A stretch of 64,000 nt of DNA from Hexactinellida sp. DTS-2022 (lineage: Eukaryota > Porifera > Hexactinellida): the NCBI GenBank assembly GCA_028753945.1, contig JAPNXP010000003.1, positions 6,262,001 to 6,326,000 on the forward strand. Direction: 5' to 3'. The notes under the pieces were generated by a model, which was given only the letters and a program-made list of their open reading frames with translations, made no database searches and was not told where the DNA came from. Both the position numbers and the translations under genes were made by a program. This document shows positions 43,158 to 56,317 of this stretch, in pieces (positions within the stretch are counted from its first letter, which is position 1; every line of letters begins with the position of its first letter).

Positions 43158-46100
43158 GTACAATAAATAGCGCATTATATGCAGTAGACCTTCGTTGGGA
43201 TTCAAAATTCATTATGTCAACCAATAACATTATGAAACATTCATACTTTCTATATCTAGGACATTCTACAAAGGAGAACCTCGTTAGTATTCGCTATTTA
43301 TATATCCACTCTATAACATTGTACGCATTTTGCGTACAATATATAGCACATTATATACAGTAGACCTTCGTTGAGATTCGAAATTCATTATATCAACCAA
43401 TAACATAATGAAACATTCATACTTGCTTATCTAGGACATTCTACAAAGGAGAACCTCGTTAGTATTCGCTATTTATTTATCCACTTTATAACATTGTACG
43501 CATTTTGCGTACAATAAATAGCACATTATATACAGTAGACCTTCGTTGGGATTAGAAATTCATTATATCAACCAATAACTTAATGAAACATTCATACTTG
43601 CTATATCTAGGACATTCTACAAAGGAGAACCTCGTTTGTATTCGCAATTTATATACCCACTTTATAACATTGTACGCATTTTGCGTACAATATATAGCAC
43701 ATTATATACAGTAGACCTTCTTTGGGATTAGAAATTCATTATATCAACCAATAACATAAGAAACATTCGTACTTGCTTAAACTAGGATATTCTACAAAGG
43801 AGAACCTCGTTGGTATTCGCTATTTATATATCCACTTTATAACATTGTACGCATTTTGCGTACAATATATAGCACATTATATACAGTAGACCTTCGTTGA
43901 GATTCGAAATTCATTATATCAACCAATAACATAATGAAACATTCATACTTGCTTATCTAGGACATTCTACAAAGGAGAACCTCGTTAGTATTCGCTATTT
44001 ATTTATCCACTTTATAACATTGTACGCATTTTGCGTACAATATATAGCACATTATATACAGTAGACCTTCTTTGGGATTAGAAATTCATTATATCAACCA
44101 ATAACATAAGAAACATTCGTACTTGCTTAAACTAGGATATTCTACAAAGGAGAACCTCGTTGGTATTCGCTATTTATATATCCACTTTATAACATTGTAC
44201 GCATTTTGCGTACAATATATAGCACATTATATACAGTAGACCTTCGTTGAGATTCGAAATTCATTATATCAACCAATAACATAATGAAACATTCATACTT
44301 GCTTATCTAGGACATTCTACAAAGGAGAACCTCGTTAGTATTCGCTATTTATTTATCCACTTTATAACATTGTACGCATTTTGCGTACAATAAATAGCAC
44401 ATTATATACAGTAGACCTTCGTTGGGATTAGAAATTCATTATATCAACCAATAACTTAATGAAACATTCATACTTGCTATATCTAGGACATTCTACAAAG
44501 GAGAACCTCGTTTGTATTCGCAATTTATATATCCACTTTATAACATTGTACGCATTTTGCGTACAATATATAGCACATTATATACAGTAGACCTTCTTTG
44601 GGATTAGAAATTCATTATATCAACCAATAACATAAGAAACATTCGTACTTGCTTAAACTAGGATATTCTACAAAGGAGAACCTCGTTGGTATTCGCTATT
44701 TATATATCCACTTTATAACATTGTACGCATTTTGCGTACAATATATAGCGCATTATATGCAGTAGACCTTCGTTGGGATTCAAAATTCATTATGTCAACC
44801 AATAACATTATGAAACATTCATACTTTCTATATCTAGGACATTCTACAAAGGAGAACCTCGTTAGTATTCGCTATTTATATATCCACTCTATAACATTGT
44901 ACGCATTTTGCGTACAATATATAGCACATTATATACAGTAGACCTTCGTTGAGATTCGAAATTCATTATATCAACCAATAACATAATGAAACATTCATAC
45001 TTGCTTATCTAGGACATTCTACAAAGGAGAACCTCGTTAGTATTCGCTATTTATTTATCCACTTTATAACATTGTACGCATTTTGCGTACAATAAATAGC
45101 ACATTATATACAGTAGACCTTCGTTGGGATTAGAAATTCATTATATCAACCAATAACTTAATGAAACATTCATACTTGCTATATCTAGGACATTCTACAA
45201 AGGAGAACCTCGTTTGTATTCGCAATTTATATACCCACTTTATAACATTGTACGCATTTTGCGTACAATATATAGCACATTATATACAGTAGACCTTCTT
45301 TGGGATTAGAAATTCATTATATCAACCAATAACATAAGAAACATTCGTACTTGCTTAAACTAGGATATTCTACAAAGGAGAACCTCGTTGGTATTCGCTA
45401 TTTATATATCCACTTTATAACATTGTACGCATTTTGCGTACAATATATAGCACATTATATACAGTAGACCTTCGTTGAGATTCGAAATTCATTATATCAA
45501 CCAATAACATAATGAAACATTCATACTTGCTTATCTAGGACATTCTACAAAGGAGAACCTCGTTAGTATTCGCTATTTATTTATCCACTTTATAACATTG
45601 TACGCATTTTGCGTACAATATATAGCACATTATATACAGTAGACCTTCTTTGGGATTAGAAATTCATTATATCAACCAATAACATAAGAAACATTCGTAC
45701 TTGCTTAAACTAGGATATTCTACAAAGGAGAACTTCGTTGGTATTCGCTATTTATATATCCACTTTATAACATTGTACGCATTTTGCGTACAATATATAG
45801 CACATTATATACAGTAGACCTTCGTTGAGATTCGAAATTCATTATATCAACCAATAACATAATGAAACATTCATACTTGCTTATCTAGGACATTCTACAA
45901 AGGAGAACCTCGTTAGTATTCGCTATTTATTTATCCACTTTATAACATTGTACGCATTTTGCGTACAATAAATAGCACATTATATACAGTAGACCTTCGT
46001 TGGGATTAGAAATTCATTATATCAACCAATAACTTAATGAAACATTCATACTTGCTATATCTAGGACATTCTACAAAGGAGAACCTCGTTTGTATTCGCA

Positions 46101-46313
46101 ATTTATATATCCACTTTATAACATTGTACGCATTTTGCGTACAATATATAGCACATTATATACAGTAGACCTTCTTTGGGATTAGAAATTCATTATATCA
46201 ACCAATAACATAAGAAACATTCGTACTTGCTTAAACTAGGATATTCTACAAAGGAGAACCTCGTTGGTATTCGCTATTTATATATCCACTTTATAACATT
46301 GTACGCATTTTGC
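43158..46313. repeat. 9-monomer HOR type A, 1578 bp, two copies
   Basis: Order per unit: C G L K G K G L K, lengths 176+175+176+175+175+175+175+176+175 = 1578. Copies are 43158-44735 and 44736-46313. A private change, ATACCCAC in the first L monomer, is present in both copies (43656 and 45234) and in the upstream relative at 41375, proving common descent. Confidence 0.92.
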
Positions 46314-47541
46314 GTACAATATATAGCGCATTATATGCAGTAGACCTTCGTTGGGATTCAAAATTCATTATGTCAACCAATAACATTATGAAACATTCAT
46401 ACTTTCTATATCTAGGACATTCTACAAAGGAGAACCTCGTTAGTATTCGCTATTTATATATCCACTCTATAACATTGTACGCATTTTGCGTACAATATAT
46501 AGCACATTATATACAGTAGACCTTCGTTGAGATTCGAAATTCATTATATCAACCAATAACATAATGAAACATTCATATTTGCTTATCTAGGACATTCTAC
46601 AAAGGAGAACCTCGTTAGTATTCGCTATTTATTTATCCACTTTATAACATTGTACGCATTTTGCGTACAATAAATAGCACATTATATACAGTAGACCTTC
46701 GTTGGGATTAGAAATTCATTATATCAACCAAATACTTAATGAAACATTCATACTTGCTATATCTAGGACATTCTACAAAGGAGAACCTCGTTTGTATTCG
46801 CAATTTATATATCCACTTTATAACATTGTACGCATTTTGCGTACAATATATAGCACATTATATACAGTAGACCTTCTTTGGGTTTAGAAATTCATTATAT
46901 CAACCAATAACATAAGAAACATTCGTACTTGCTTAAACTAGGATATTCTACAAAGGAGAACCTCGTTGGTATTCGCTATTTATATATCCACTTTATAACA
47001 TTGTACGCATTTTGCGTACAATATATAGCACATTATATACAGTAGACCTTCGTTGAGATTCGAAATTCATTATATCAACCAATAACATAATGAAACATTC
47101 ATACTTGCTTATCTAGGACATTCTACAAAGGAGAACCTCGTTAGTATTCGCTATTTATTTATCCACTTTATAACATTGTACGCATTTTGCGTACAATAAA
47201 TAGCACATTATATACAGTAGACCTTCGTTGGGATTAGAAATTCATTATATCAACCAATAACTTAATGAAACATTCATACTTGCTATATCTAGGACATTCT
47301 ACAAAGGAGAACCTCGTTTGTATTCGCAATTTATATATCCACTTTATAACATTGTACGCATTTTGCGTACAATATATAGCACATTATATACAGTAGACCT
47401 TCTTTGGGATTATAAATTCATTATATCAACCAATAACATAAGAAACATTCGTACTTGCTTAAACTAGGATATTCTACAAAGGAGAACCTCGTTGGTATTC
47501 GCTATTTATATATCCACTTTATAACATTGTACGCATTTTGC
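46314..47541. repeat. 7-monomer unit between the two 9-mer HORs
   Basis: Order: C G L' K' G L K'', 1228 bp. L' reads CCAAATACTTAATG, K' reads GGGTTTAG, K'' reads GGGATTATAAATTC, and the first G has CATATTTGC. The first four monomers are identical in type to the second half of HOR type B downstream, at an offset of 2106 (46314 to 48420). It is a transition between HOR types A and B. Confidence 0.85.
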
Positions 47542-50500
47542 GTACAATATATAGCGCATTATATGCAGTAGACCTTCGTTGGGATTCAAAATTCATTATG
47601 TCAACCAATAACATTATGAAACATTCATACTTTCTATATCTAGGACATTCTACAAAGGAGAACCTCGTTAGTATTCGCTATTTATATATCCACTTTATAA
47701 CATTGTACGCATTTTGCGTACAATATATAGCACACTATATACAGTAGCCCTTCGTTGGGATTCGAAATTCATTATATCAACCAATAACATAATGAAACAT
47801 TCATACTTGCTATATCTAGGACATTCTACAATGGAGAACCTCGTTAGTATTCGCTATTTATATATCCACTCTATAACATTGTACGCATTTTGCGTACAAT
47901 ATATAGCACATTATATACAGTAGACCTTCGTTGAGATTCGAAATTCATTATATCAACCAATAACATAATGAAACATTCATACTTGCTTATCTAGGACATT
48001 CTACAAAGGAGAACCTCGTTAGTATTCGCTATTTATTTATCCACTTTATAACATTGTACGCATTTTGCGTACAATAAATAGCACATTATATACAGTAGAC
48101 CTTCGTTGGGATTAGAAATTCATTATATCAACCAATAACTTAATGAAACATTCATACTTGCTATATCTAGGACATTCTACAAAGGAGAACCTCGTTTGTA
48201 TTCGCAATTTATATATCCACTTTATAACATTGTACGCATTTTGCGTACAATATATAGCACATTATATACAGTAGACCTTCTTTGGGATTAGAAATTCATT
48301 ATATCAACCAATAACATAAGAAACATTCGTACTTGCTTAAACTAGGATATTCTACAAAGGAGAACCTCGTTGGTATTCGCTATTTATATATCCACTTTAT
48401 AACATTGTACGCATTTTGCGTACAATATATAGCGCATTATATGCAGTAGACCTTCGTTGGGATTCAAAATTCATTATGTCAACCAATAACATTATGAAAC
48501 ATTCATACTTTCTATATCTAGGACATTCTACAAAGGAGAACCTCGTTAGTATTCGCTATTTATATATCCACTCTATAACATTGTACGCATTTTGCGTACA
48601 ATATATAGCACATTATATACAGTAGACCTTCGTTGAGATTCGAAATTCATTATATCAACCAATAACATAATGAAACATTCATATTTGCTTATCTAGGACA
48701 TTCTACAAAGGAGAACCTCGTTAGTATTCGCTATTTATTTATCCACTTTATAACATTGTACGCATTTTGCGTACAATAAATAGCACATTATATACAGTAG
48801 ACCTTCGTTGGGATTAGAAATTCATTATATCAACCAAATACTTAATGAAACATTCATACTTGCTATATCTAGGACATTCTACAAAGGAGAACCTCGTTTG
48901 TATTCGCAATTTATATATCCACTTTATAACATTGTACGCATTTTGCGTACAATATATAGCACATTATATACAGTAGACCTTCTTTGGGTTTAGAAATTCA
49001 TTATATCAACCAATAACATAAGAAACATTCGTACTTGCTTAAACTAGGATATTCTACAAAGGAGAACCTCGTTGGTATTCGCTATTTATATATCCACTTT
49101 ATAACATTGTACGCATTTTGCGTACAATATATAGCGCATTATATGCAGTAGACCTTCGTTGGGATTCAAAATTCATTATGTCAACCAATAACATTATGAA
49201 ACATTCATACTTTCTATATCTAGGACATTCTACAAAGGAGAACCTCGTTAGTATTCGCTATTTATATATCCACTTTATAACATTGTACGCATTTTGCGTA
49301 CAATATATAGCACACTATATACATTAGCCCTTCGTTGGGATTCGAAATTCATTATATCAACCAATAACATAATGAAACATTCATACTTGCTATATCTAGG
49401 ACATTCTACAATGGAGAACCTCGTTAGTATTCGCTATTTATATATCCACTCTATAACATTGTACGCATTTTGCGTACAATATATAGCACATTATATACAG
49501 TAGACCTTCGTTGAGATTCGAAATTCATTATATCAACCAATAACATAATGAAACATTCATACTTGCTTATCTAGGACATTCTATAAAGGAGAACCTCGTT
49601 AGTATTCGCTATTTATTTATCCACTTTATAACATTGTACGCATTTTGCGTACAATAAATAGCACATTATATACAGTAGACCTTCGTTGGGATTAGAAATT
49701 CATTATATCAACCAATAACTTAATGAAACATTCATACTTGCTATATCTAGGACATTCTACAAAGGAGAACCTCGTTTGTATTCGCAATTTATATATCCAC
49801 TTTATAACATTGTACGCATTTTGCGTACAATATATAGCACATTATATACAGTAGACCTTCTTTGGGATTAGAAATTCATTATATCAACCAATAACATAAG
49901 AAACATTCGTACTTGCTTAAACTAGGATATTCTACAAAGGAGAACCTCGTTGGTATTCGCTATTTATATATCCACTTTATAACATTGTACGCATTTTGCG
50001 TACAATATATAGCGCATTATATGCAGTAGACCTTCGTTGGGATTCAAAATTCATTATGTCAACCAATAACATTATGAAACATTCATACTTTCTATATCTA
50101 GGACATTCTACAAAGGAGAACCTCGTTAGTATTCGCTATTTATATATCCACTCTATAACATTGTACGCATTTTGCGTACAATATATAGCACATTATATAC
50201 AGTAGACCTTCGTTGAGATTCGAAATTCATTATATCAACCAATAACATAATGAAACATTCATATTTGCTTATCTAGGACATTCTACAAAGGAGAACCTCG
50301 TTAGTATTCGCTATTTATTTATCCACTTTATAACATTGTACGCATTTTGCGTACAATAAATAGCACATTATATACAGTAGACCTTCGTTGGGATTAGAAA
50401 TTCATTATATCAACCAAATACTTAATGAAACATTCATACTTGCTATATCTAGGACATTCTACAAAGGAGAACCTCGTTTGTATTCGCAATTTATATATCC

Positions 50501-52281
50501 ACTTTATAACATTGTACGCATTTTGCGTACAATATATAGCACATTATATACAGTAGACCTTCTTTGGGTTTAGAAATTCATTATATCAACCAATAACATA
50601 AGAAACATTCGTACTTGCTTAAACTAGGATATTCTACAAAGGAGAACCTCGTTGGTATTCGCTATTTATATATCCACTTTATAACATTGTACGCATTTTG
50701 CGTACAATATATAGCGCATTATATGCAGTAGACCTTCGTTGGGATTCAAAATTCATTATGTCAACCAATAACATTATGAAACATTCATACTTTCTATATC
50801 TAGGACATTCTACAAAGGAGAACCTCGTTAGTATTCGCTATTTATATATCCACTTTATAACATTGTACGCATTTTGCGTACAATATATAGCACACTATAT
50901 ACAGTAGCCCTTCGTTGGGATTCGAAATTCATTATATCAACCAATAACATAATGAAACATTCATACTTGCTATATCTAGGACATTCTACAATGGAGAACC
51001 TCGTTAGTATTCGCTATTTATATATCCACTCTATAACATTGTACGCATTTTGCGTACAATAAATAGCACATTATATACAGTAGACCTTCGTTGAGATTCG
51101 AAATTCATTATATCAACCAATAACATAATGAAACATTCATACTTGCTTATCTAGGACATTCTACAAAGGAGAACCTCGTTAGTATTCGCTATTTATTTAT
51201 CCACTTTATAACATTGTACGCATTTTGCGTACAATAAATAGCACATTATATACAGTAGACCTTCGTTGGGATTAGAAATTCATTATATCAACCAATAACT
51301 TAATGAAACATTCATACTTGCTATATCTAGGACATTCTACAAAGGAGAACCTCGTTTGTATTCGCAATTTATATATCCACTTTATAACATTGTACGCATT
51401 TTGCGTACAATATATAGCACATTATATACAGTAGACCTTCTTTGGGATTAGAAATTCATTATATCAACCAATAACATAAGAAACATTCGTACTTGCTTAA
51501 ACTAGGATATTCTACAAAGGAGAACCTCGTTGGTATTCGCTATTTATATATCCACTTTATAACATTGTACGCATTTTGCGTACAATATATAGCGCATTAT
51601 ATGCAGTAGACCTTCGTTGGGATTCAAAATTCATTATGTCAACCAATAACATTATGAAACATTCATACTTTCTATATCTAGGACATTCTACAAAGGAGAA
51701 CCTCGTTAGTATTCGCTATTTATATATCCACTCTATAACATTGTACGCATTTTGCGTACAATATATAGCACATTATATACAGTAGACCTTCGTTGAGATT
51801 CGAAATTCATTATATCAACCAATAACATAATGAAACATTCATATTTGCTTATCTAGGACATTCTACAAAGGAGAACCTCGTTAGTATTCGCTATTTATTT
51901 ATCCACTTTATAACATTGTACGCATTTTGCGTACAATAAATAGCACATTATATACAGTAGACCTTCGTTGGGATTAGAAATTCATTATATCAACCAAATA
52001 CTTAATGAAACATTCATACTTGCTATATCTAGGACATTCTACAAAGGAGAACCTCGTTTGTATTCGCAATTTATATATCCACTTTATAACATTGTACGCA
52101 TTTTGCGTACAATATATAGCACATTATATACAGTAGACCTTCTTTGGGTTTAGAAATTCATTATATCAACCAATAACATAAGAAACATTCGTACTTGCTT
52201 AAACTAGGATATTCTACAAAGGAGAACCTCGTTGGTATTCGCTATTTATATATCCACTTTATAACATTGTACGCATTTTGC
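47542..52281. repeat. 9-monomer HOR type B, 1580 bp, three copies
   Basis: Order per unit: C S G L K C G L' K', lengths 176+176+175+176+175+176+175+176+175 = 1580. Copies are 47542-49121, 49122-50701 and 50702-52281. All keep the marker variants CATATTTGC, CCAAATACTTAATG and GGGTTTAG. Only a handful of substitutions separate them, for example CATTAGCCC near 49323, CTATAAAGG near 49583 and AATAAATAGC in place of AATATATAGC near 51060. This is the most homogeneous stretch of the window and probably the youngest amplification. Confidence 0.94.
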
Positions 52282-54913
52282 GTACAATATATAGCGCATT
52301 ATATGCAGTAGACCTTCGTTGGGATTCAAAATTCATTATGTCAACCAATAACAATGAAACATTCATACTTTCTATATCTAGGACATTCTACAAAGGAGAA
52401 CCTCGTTAGTATTCGCTATATATATATTTCCACTTTCTAACATTGTACGCATTTTGAGTACAATATATGGCACATTATATACAGTAGACCTTCTTTGGGA
52501 TTCGAAATTCATTATATCAACCAATAACAATGAAACATACATACTTTCTAGATCTAGGACATTCTACAAAGGAGAACCTCGTTAGTATTCGCTATTTATA
52601 TATCCACTCTATAACATTGTACGCATTTTGCGTACAATATATAGCACATTATATACAGTAGACCTTCGTTGAGATTCGAAATTCATTATATCAACCAATA
52701 ACATAATGAAACATTCATACTTGCTTATCTAGGACATTCTACAAAGGAGAACCTCGTTAGTATTCGCTATTTATTTATCCACTTTATAACATTGTACGCA
52801 TTTTGCGTACAATAAATAGCACATTATATACAGTAGACCTTCGTTGGGATTAGAAATTCATTATATCAACCAATAACATAATGAAACATTCATACTTGCT
52901 TATCTAGGACATTCTACAAAGGAGAACCTCGTTAGTATTCGCTATTTATTTATCCACTTTATAACATTGTACGCATTTTGCGTACAATAAATAGCGCATT
53001 ATATGCAGTAGACCTTCGTTGGGATTCAAAATTCATTATGTCAACCAATAACATTATGAAACATTCATACTTTCTATATCTAGGACATTCTACAAAGGAG
53101 AACCTCGTTAGTATTCGCTATTTATATATCCACTCTATAACATTGTACGCATTTTGAGTACAATATATAGCACATTATACACAGTAGACCTTCGTTGGGA
53201 TTCGAAATTTATTATATCAACCAATAACATAATGAAACATTCATACTTTCTATATCTAAGACATTCTACAATGGAGATCCTCGTTAGTATTCGCTATTTA
53301 TATATCCACTTTATAACATTGTACGCATTTTGCGTACAATATATAGCACATTATATACAGTAGCCCTTCGTTGGGATTCAAAATTCATTATGTCAACCAA
53401 TAACATTATGAAACATTCATACTTTCTATATCTAGGACATTCTACAAAGGAGAACCTCGTTAGTATTCGCTATTTATATATCCACTCTATAACATTGTAC
53501 GCATTTTGAGTACAATACATAGCACATTATATACAGTAGACCTTCTTTGGAATTCGAAATTCATTATATCAACCAATAACATAATGAAACATTCGTACTT
53601 TCTATATCTAAGACATTCTACAATGGAGATCCTCGTTAGTATTCGCTATTTATATATCCACTTTATAACATTGTACGCATTTTGCGTACAATATATAGCA
53701 CATTATATACAGTAGCCCTTCGTTGGGATTCGAAATTCATTATATCAACCAATAACATAATGAAACATTCATACTTTCTATATCTAGGACATTCTACAAA
53801 GGAGAACCTCGTTAGTATTCGCTATTTATATATCCACTTTATAACATTGTACGCATTTTGCGTACAATATATAGCACACTATATACAGTAGCCCTTCGTT
53901 GGCATTAGAAATTCATTATATCAACCAATAACATAATGAAACATTCATACTTTCTATATCTAGGACATTCTACAATGGAGATCCTCGTTAGTATTCGCTA
54001 TTTATATATCCACTTTATAACATTGTACGCATTTTGCGTACAATATATAGCACATTATATACAGTAGACCTTCTTTGGAATTCGAAATTCATTATATCAA
54101 CCAATAACATAATGAAACATTCGTACTTTCTATATCTAAGACATTCTACAATGGAGAACCTCGTTAGTATTCGCTATTTATATATCCACTTTATTTCATT
54201 GTACGCATTTTGCGTACAATATATAGCACATTATACACAGTAGACCTTCTTTGGGATTCAAAATTCATTATATCAACCAATAACATAAGAAACATTAATA
54301 CTCGCTTATCTAGGACATTCTACAAAGGAGAACCTCGTTAGTATTCGCTATTTATATATCCACTTTATAACATTGTACGCATTTTGCGTACAATATATAG
54401 TACATTATATACAGTAAACCTTCGTTAGGATTACAAATTCATTTTATCAACCATTAACATAATGAAACATTCGTACTTGCTATATCTAGGACATTCTACA
54501 AAGGAGAACCTCGTTAGTATTCGCTATATATATCCACTTTATAACATTGTACGCATTTTGCGTACAATACATAGCACACTATATACAGTAGCCCTTCGTT
54601 GGGATTCAAAATTCATTATATCAACCAATAACACAATGAAACATTCATACTTGCTATATCCAGGACATTCTACAATGGAGAACCTCGTTAGTATTCGCTA
54701 TTTATATATCCACTTTATAACATTGTACGCATTTTGCGTACAATACATAGCACATTATATACAGTAGACCTTCTTTGGAATTCGAAATTTATTATATCAA
54801 CCAATAACATAATGAAACATTCATACTTGCTATATCTCGGACATTCTACAATGGAGAACCTCGTTAGTATTCGCTATTTATATTTCCACTTTATAACATT
54901 GTACGCATTTTGC
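52282..54913. repeat. Diverged, indel-bearing monomer zone
   Basis: Homogeneity collapses right after the third 1580-bp copy. Seen here: AACAATGAAAC (bases lost, near 52350 and 52527), an expanded CTATATATATATTTCCACTTTC near 52418, CTAGATCTAGG near 52549, AACATTAATACTCGC near 54293, GTAAACCTTCGTTAGG near 54414, ATTTTATCAACCATTAAC near 54442, a two-base shortening CTATATATATCC near 54525, and GAGTAC palindrome spacers near 52456, 53157 and 53509. All are still recognisable monomers in the same orientation. Such monomers typically escape homogenisation and are older. Confidence 0.87.
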
Positions 54914-56317
54914 GTACAATATATAGCACACTATATACAGTAGCCCTTCGTTGGGATTCAAAATTCATTATATCAACTAATAACCTAATGAAACATTCAT
55001 ACTTGCTATATCTAGGACATTCTACAAAGGAGAACCTCGTTAGTATTCGCAATTTATATATCCACTTTATAACATTGTACGCATTTTGCGTACAATATAT
55101 AGCACACTATATACAGTAGCCCTTCGTTGGGATTCGAAATTCATTATATCAACCAATAACATAATGAAACATTCATACTTGCTATATCTAGGACATTCTA
55201 CAATGGAGAACCTCGTTAGTATTCGCAATTTATATATCCACTTTATAACATTGTACGCATTTTGCGTACAATACATAGCACATTATATACAGTAGACCTT
55301 CTTTGGGATTCAATATTAACTATATCAACCATAACATAATGAAACATTCATCCTTTCTATATCTAGGACATTCTACAATGGAGAACCTCGTTAGTATTCG
55401 CAATTTATATATCCACTTTATAACATTGTACGCATTTTGCGTACAATACATGGCACATTATATACAGTAGACCTTCGTTGGGATTCAAAATTCATTATAT
55501 CAACTAATAACCTAATGAAACATTCATACTTGCTATATCTAGGACATTCTACAAAGGAGAACCTCGTTAGTATTCGCAATTTATATATCCACTTTATAAC
55601 ATTGTACGCATTTTGCGTACAATACATAGCACATTATATACAGTAGACCTTCTTTGGGATTCAATATTAACTATATCAACCATAACATAATGAAACATTC
55701 ATCCTTTCTATATCTAGGACATTCTACAAAGGAGAACCTCGTTAGTATTCGCAATTTATATATCCACTTTATAATATTGTACGCATTTTGCGTACAATAC
55801 ATAGCACATTATATACAGTAGACCTTCTTTGGGATTCAATATTAACTATATCAACCATAACATAATGAAACATTCATACTTGCTATATCTAGGACATTCT
55901 ACAAAGGAGAACCTCGTTAGTATTCGCTATTTATATATCCACTCTATAACATTGTACGCATTTTGCGTACAATATATAGCGCATTATATACAGTAGACCT
56001 TCTTTGGCATTCGAAATTCATTATATCAACCAATAACATAATGAAACATTCATACTTGCTTATCTAGGACATTCTACAAAGGAGAACCTCGTTAGTATTC
56101 GCTATTTATATATCCACTTTATAACATTGTACGCATTTTGCGTACAATATATAGCACACTATATACAGTAGCCCTTCGTTGGGATTCGAAATTCATTATA
56201 TCAACCAATAACATAATGAAACATTCATACTTGCTATATCTAGGACATTCTACAATGGAGAACCTCGTTAGTATTCGCTATTTATATATCCACTCTATAA
56301 CATTGTACGCATTTTGC
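54914..56317. repeat. SH-Sn-V-H-V-V-J-S run, copy of the 12-mer-type region
   Basis: Order: SH chimera, Sn, V, H, V, V with CATACTTG ending, J, S. It resembles the runs near 33.8-34.9 kb and 23.5-24.9 kb, showing that the V-H-V-U-J cassette also exists downstream of the diverged zone. The fifth V differs from U by keeping TATCAACCATAAC. Confidence 0.82.

Noticed and set aside
54462-54767. Longest open frame, 101 codons
   Set aside because: A two-base shortening (CTATATATATCC) joins the frames of two adjacent monomers. It is a by-product of an indel in a diverged satellite copy.
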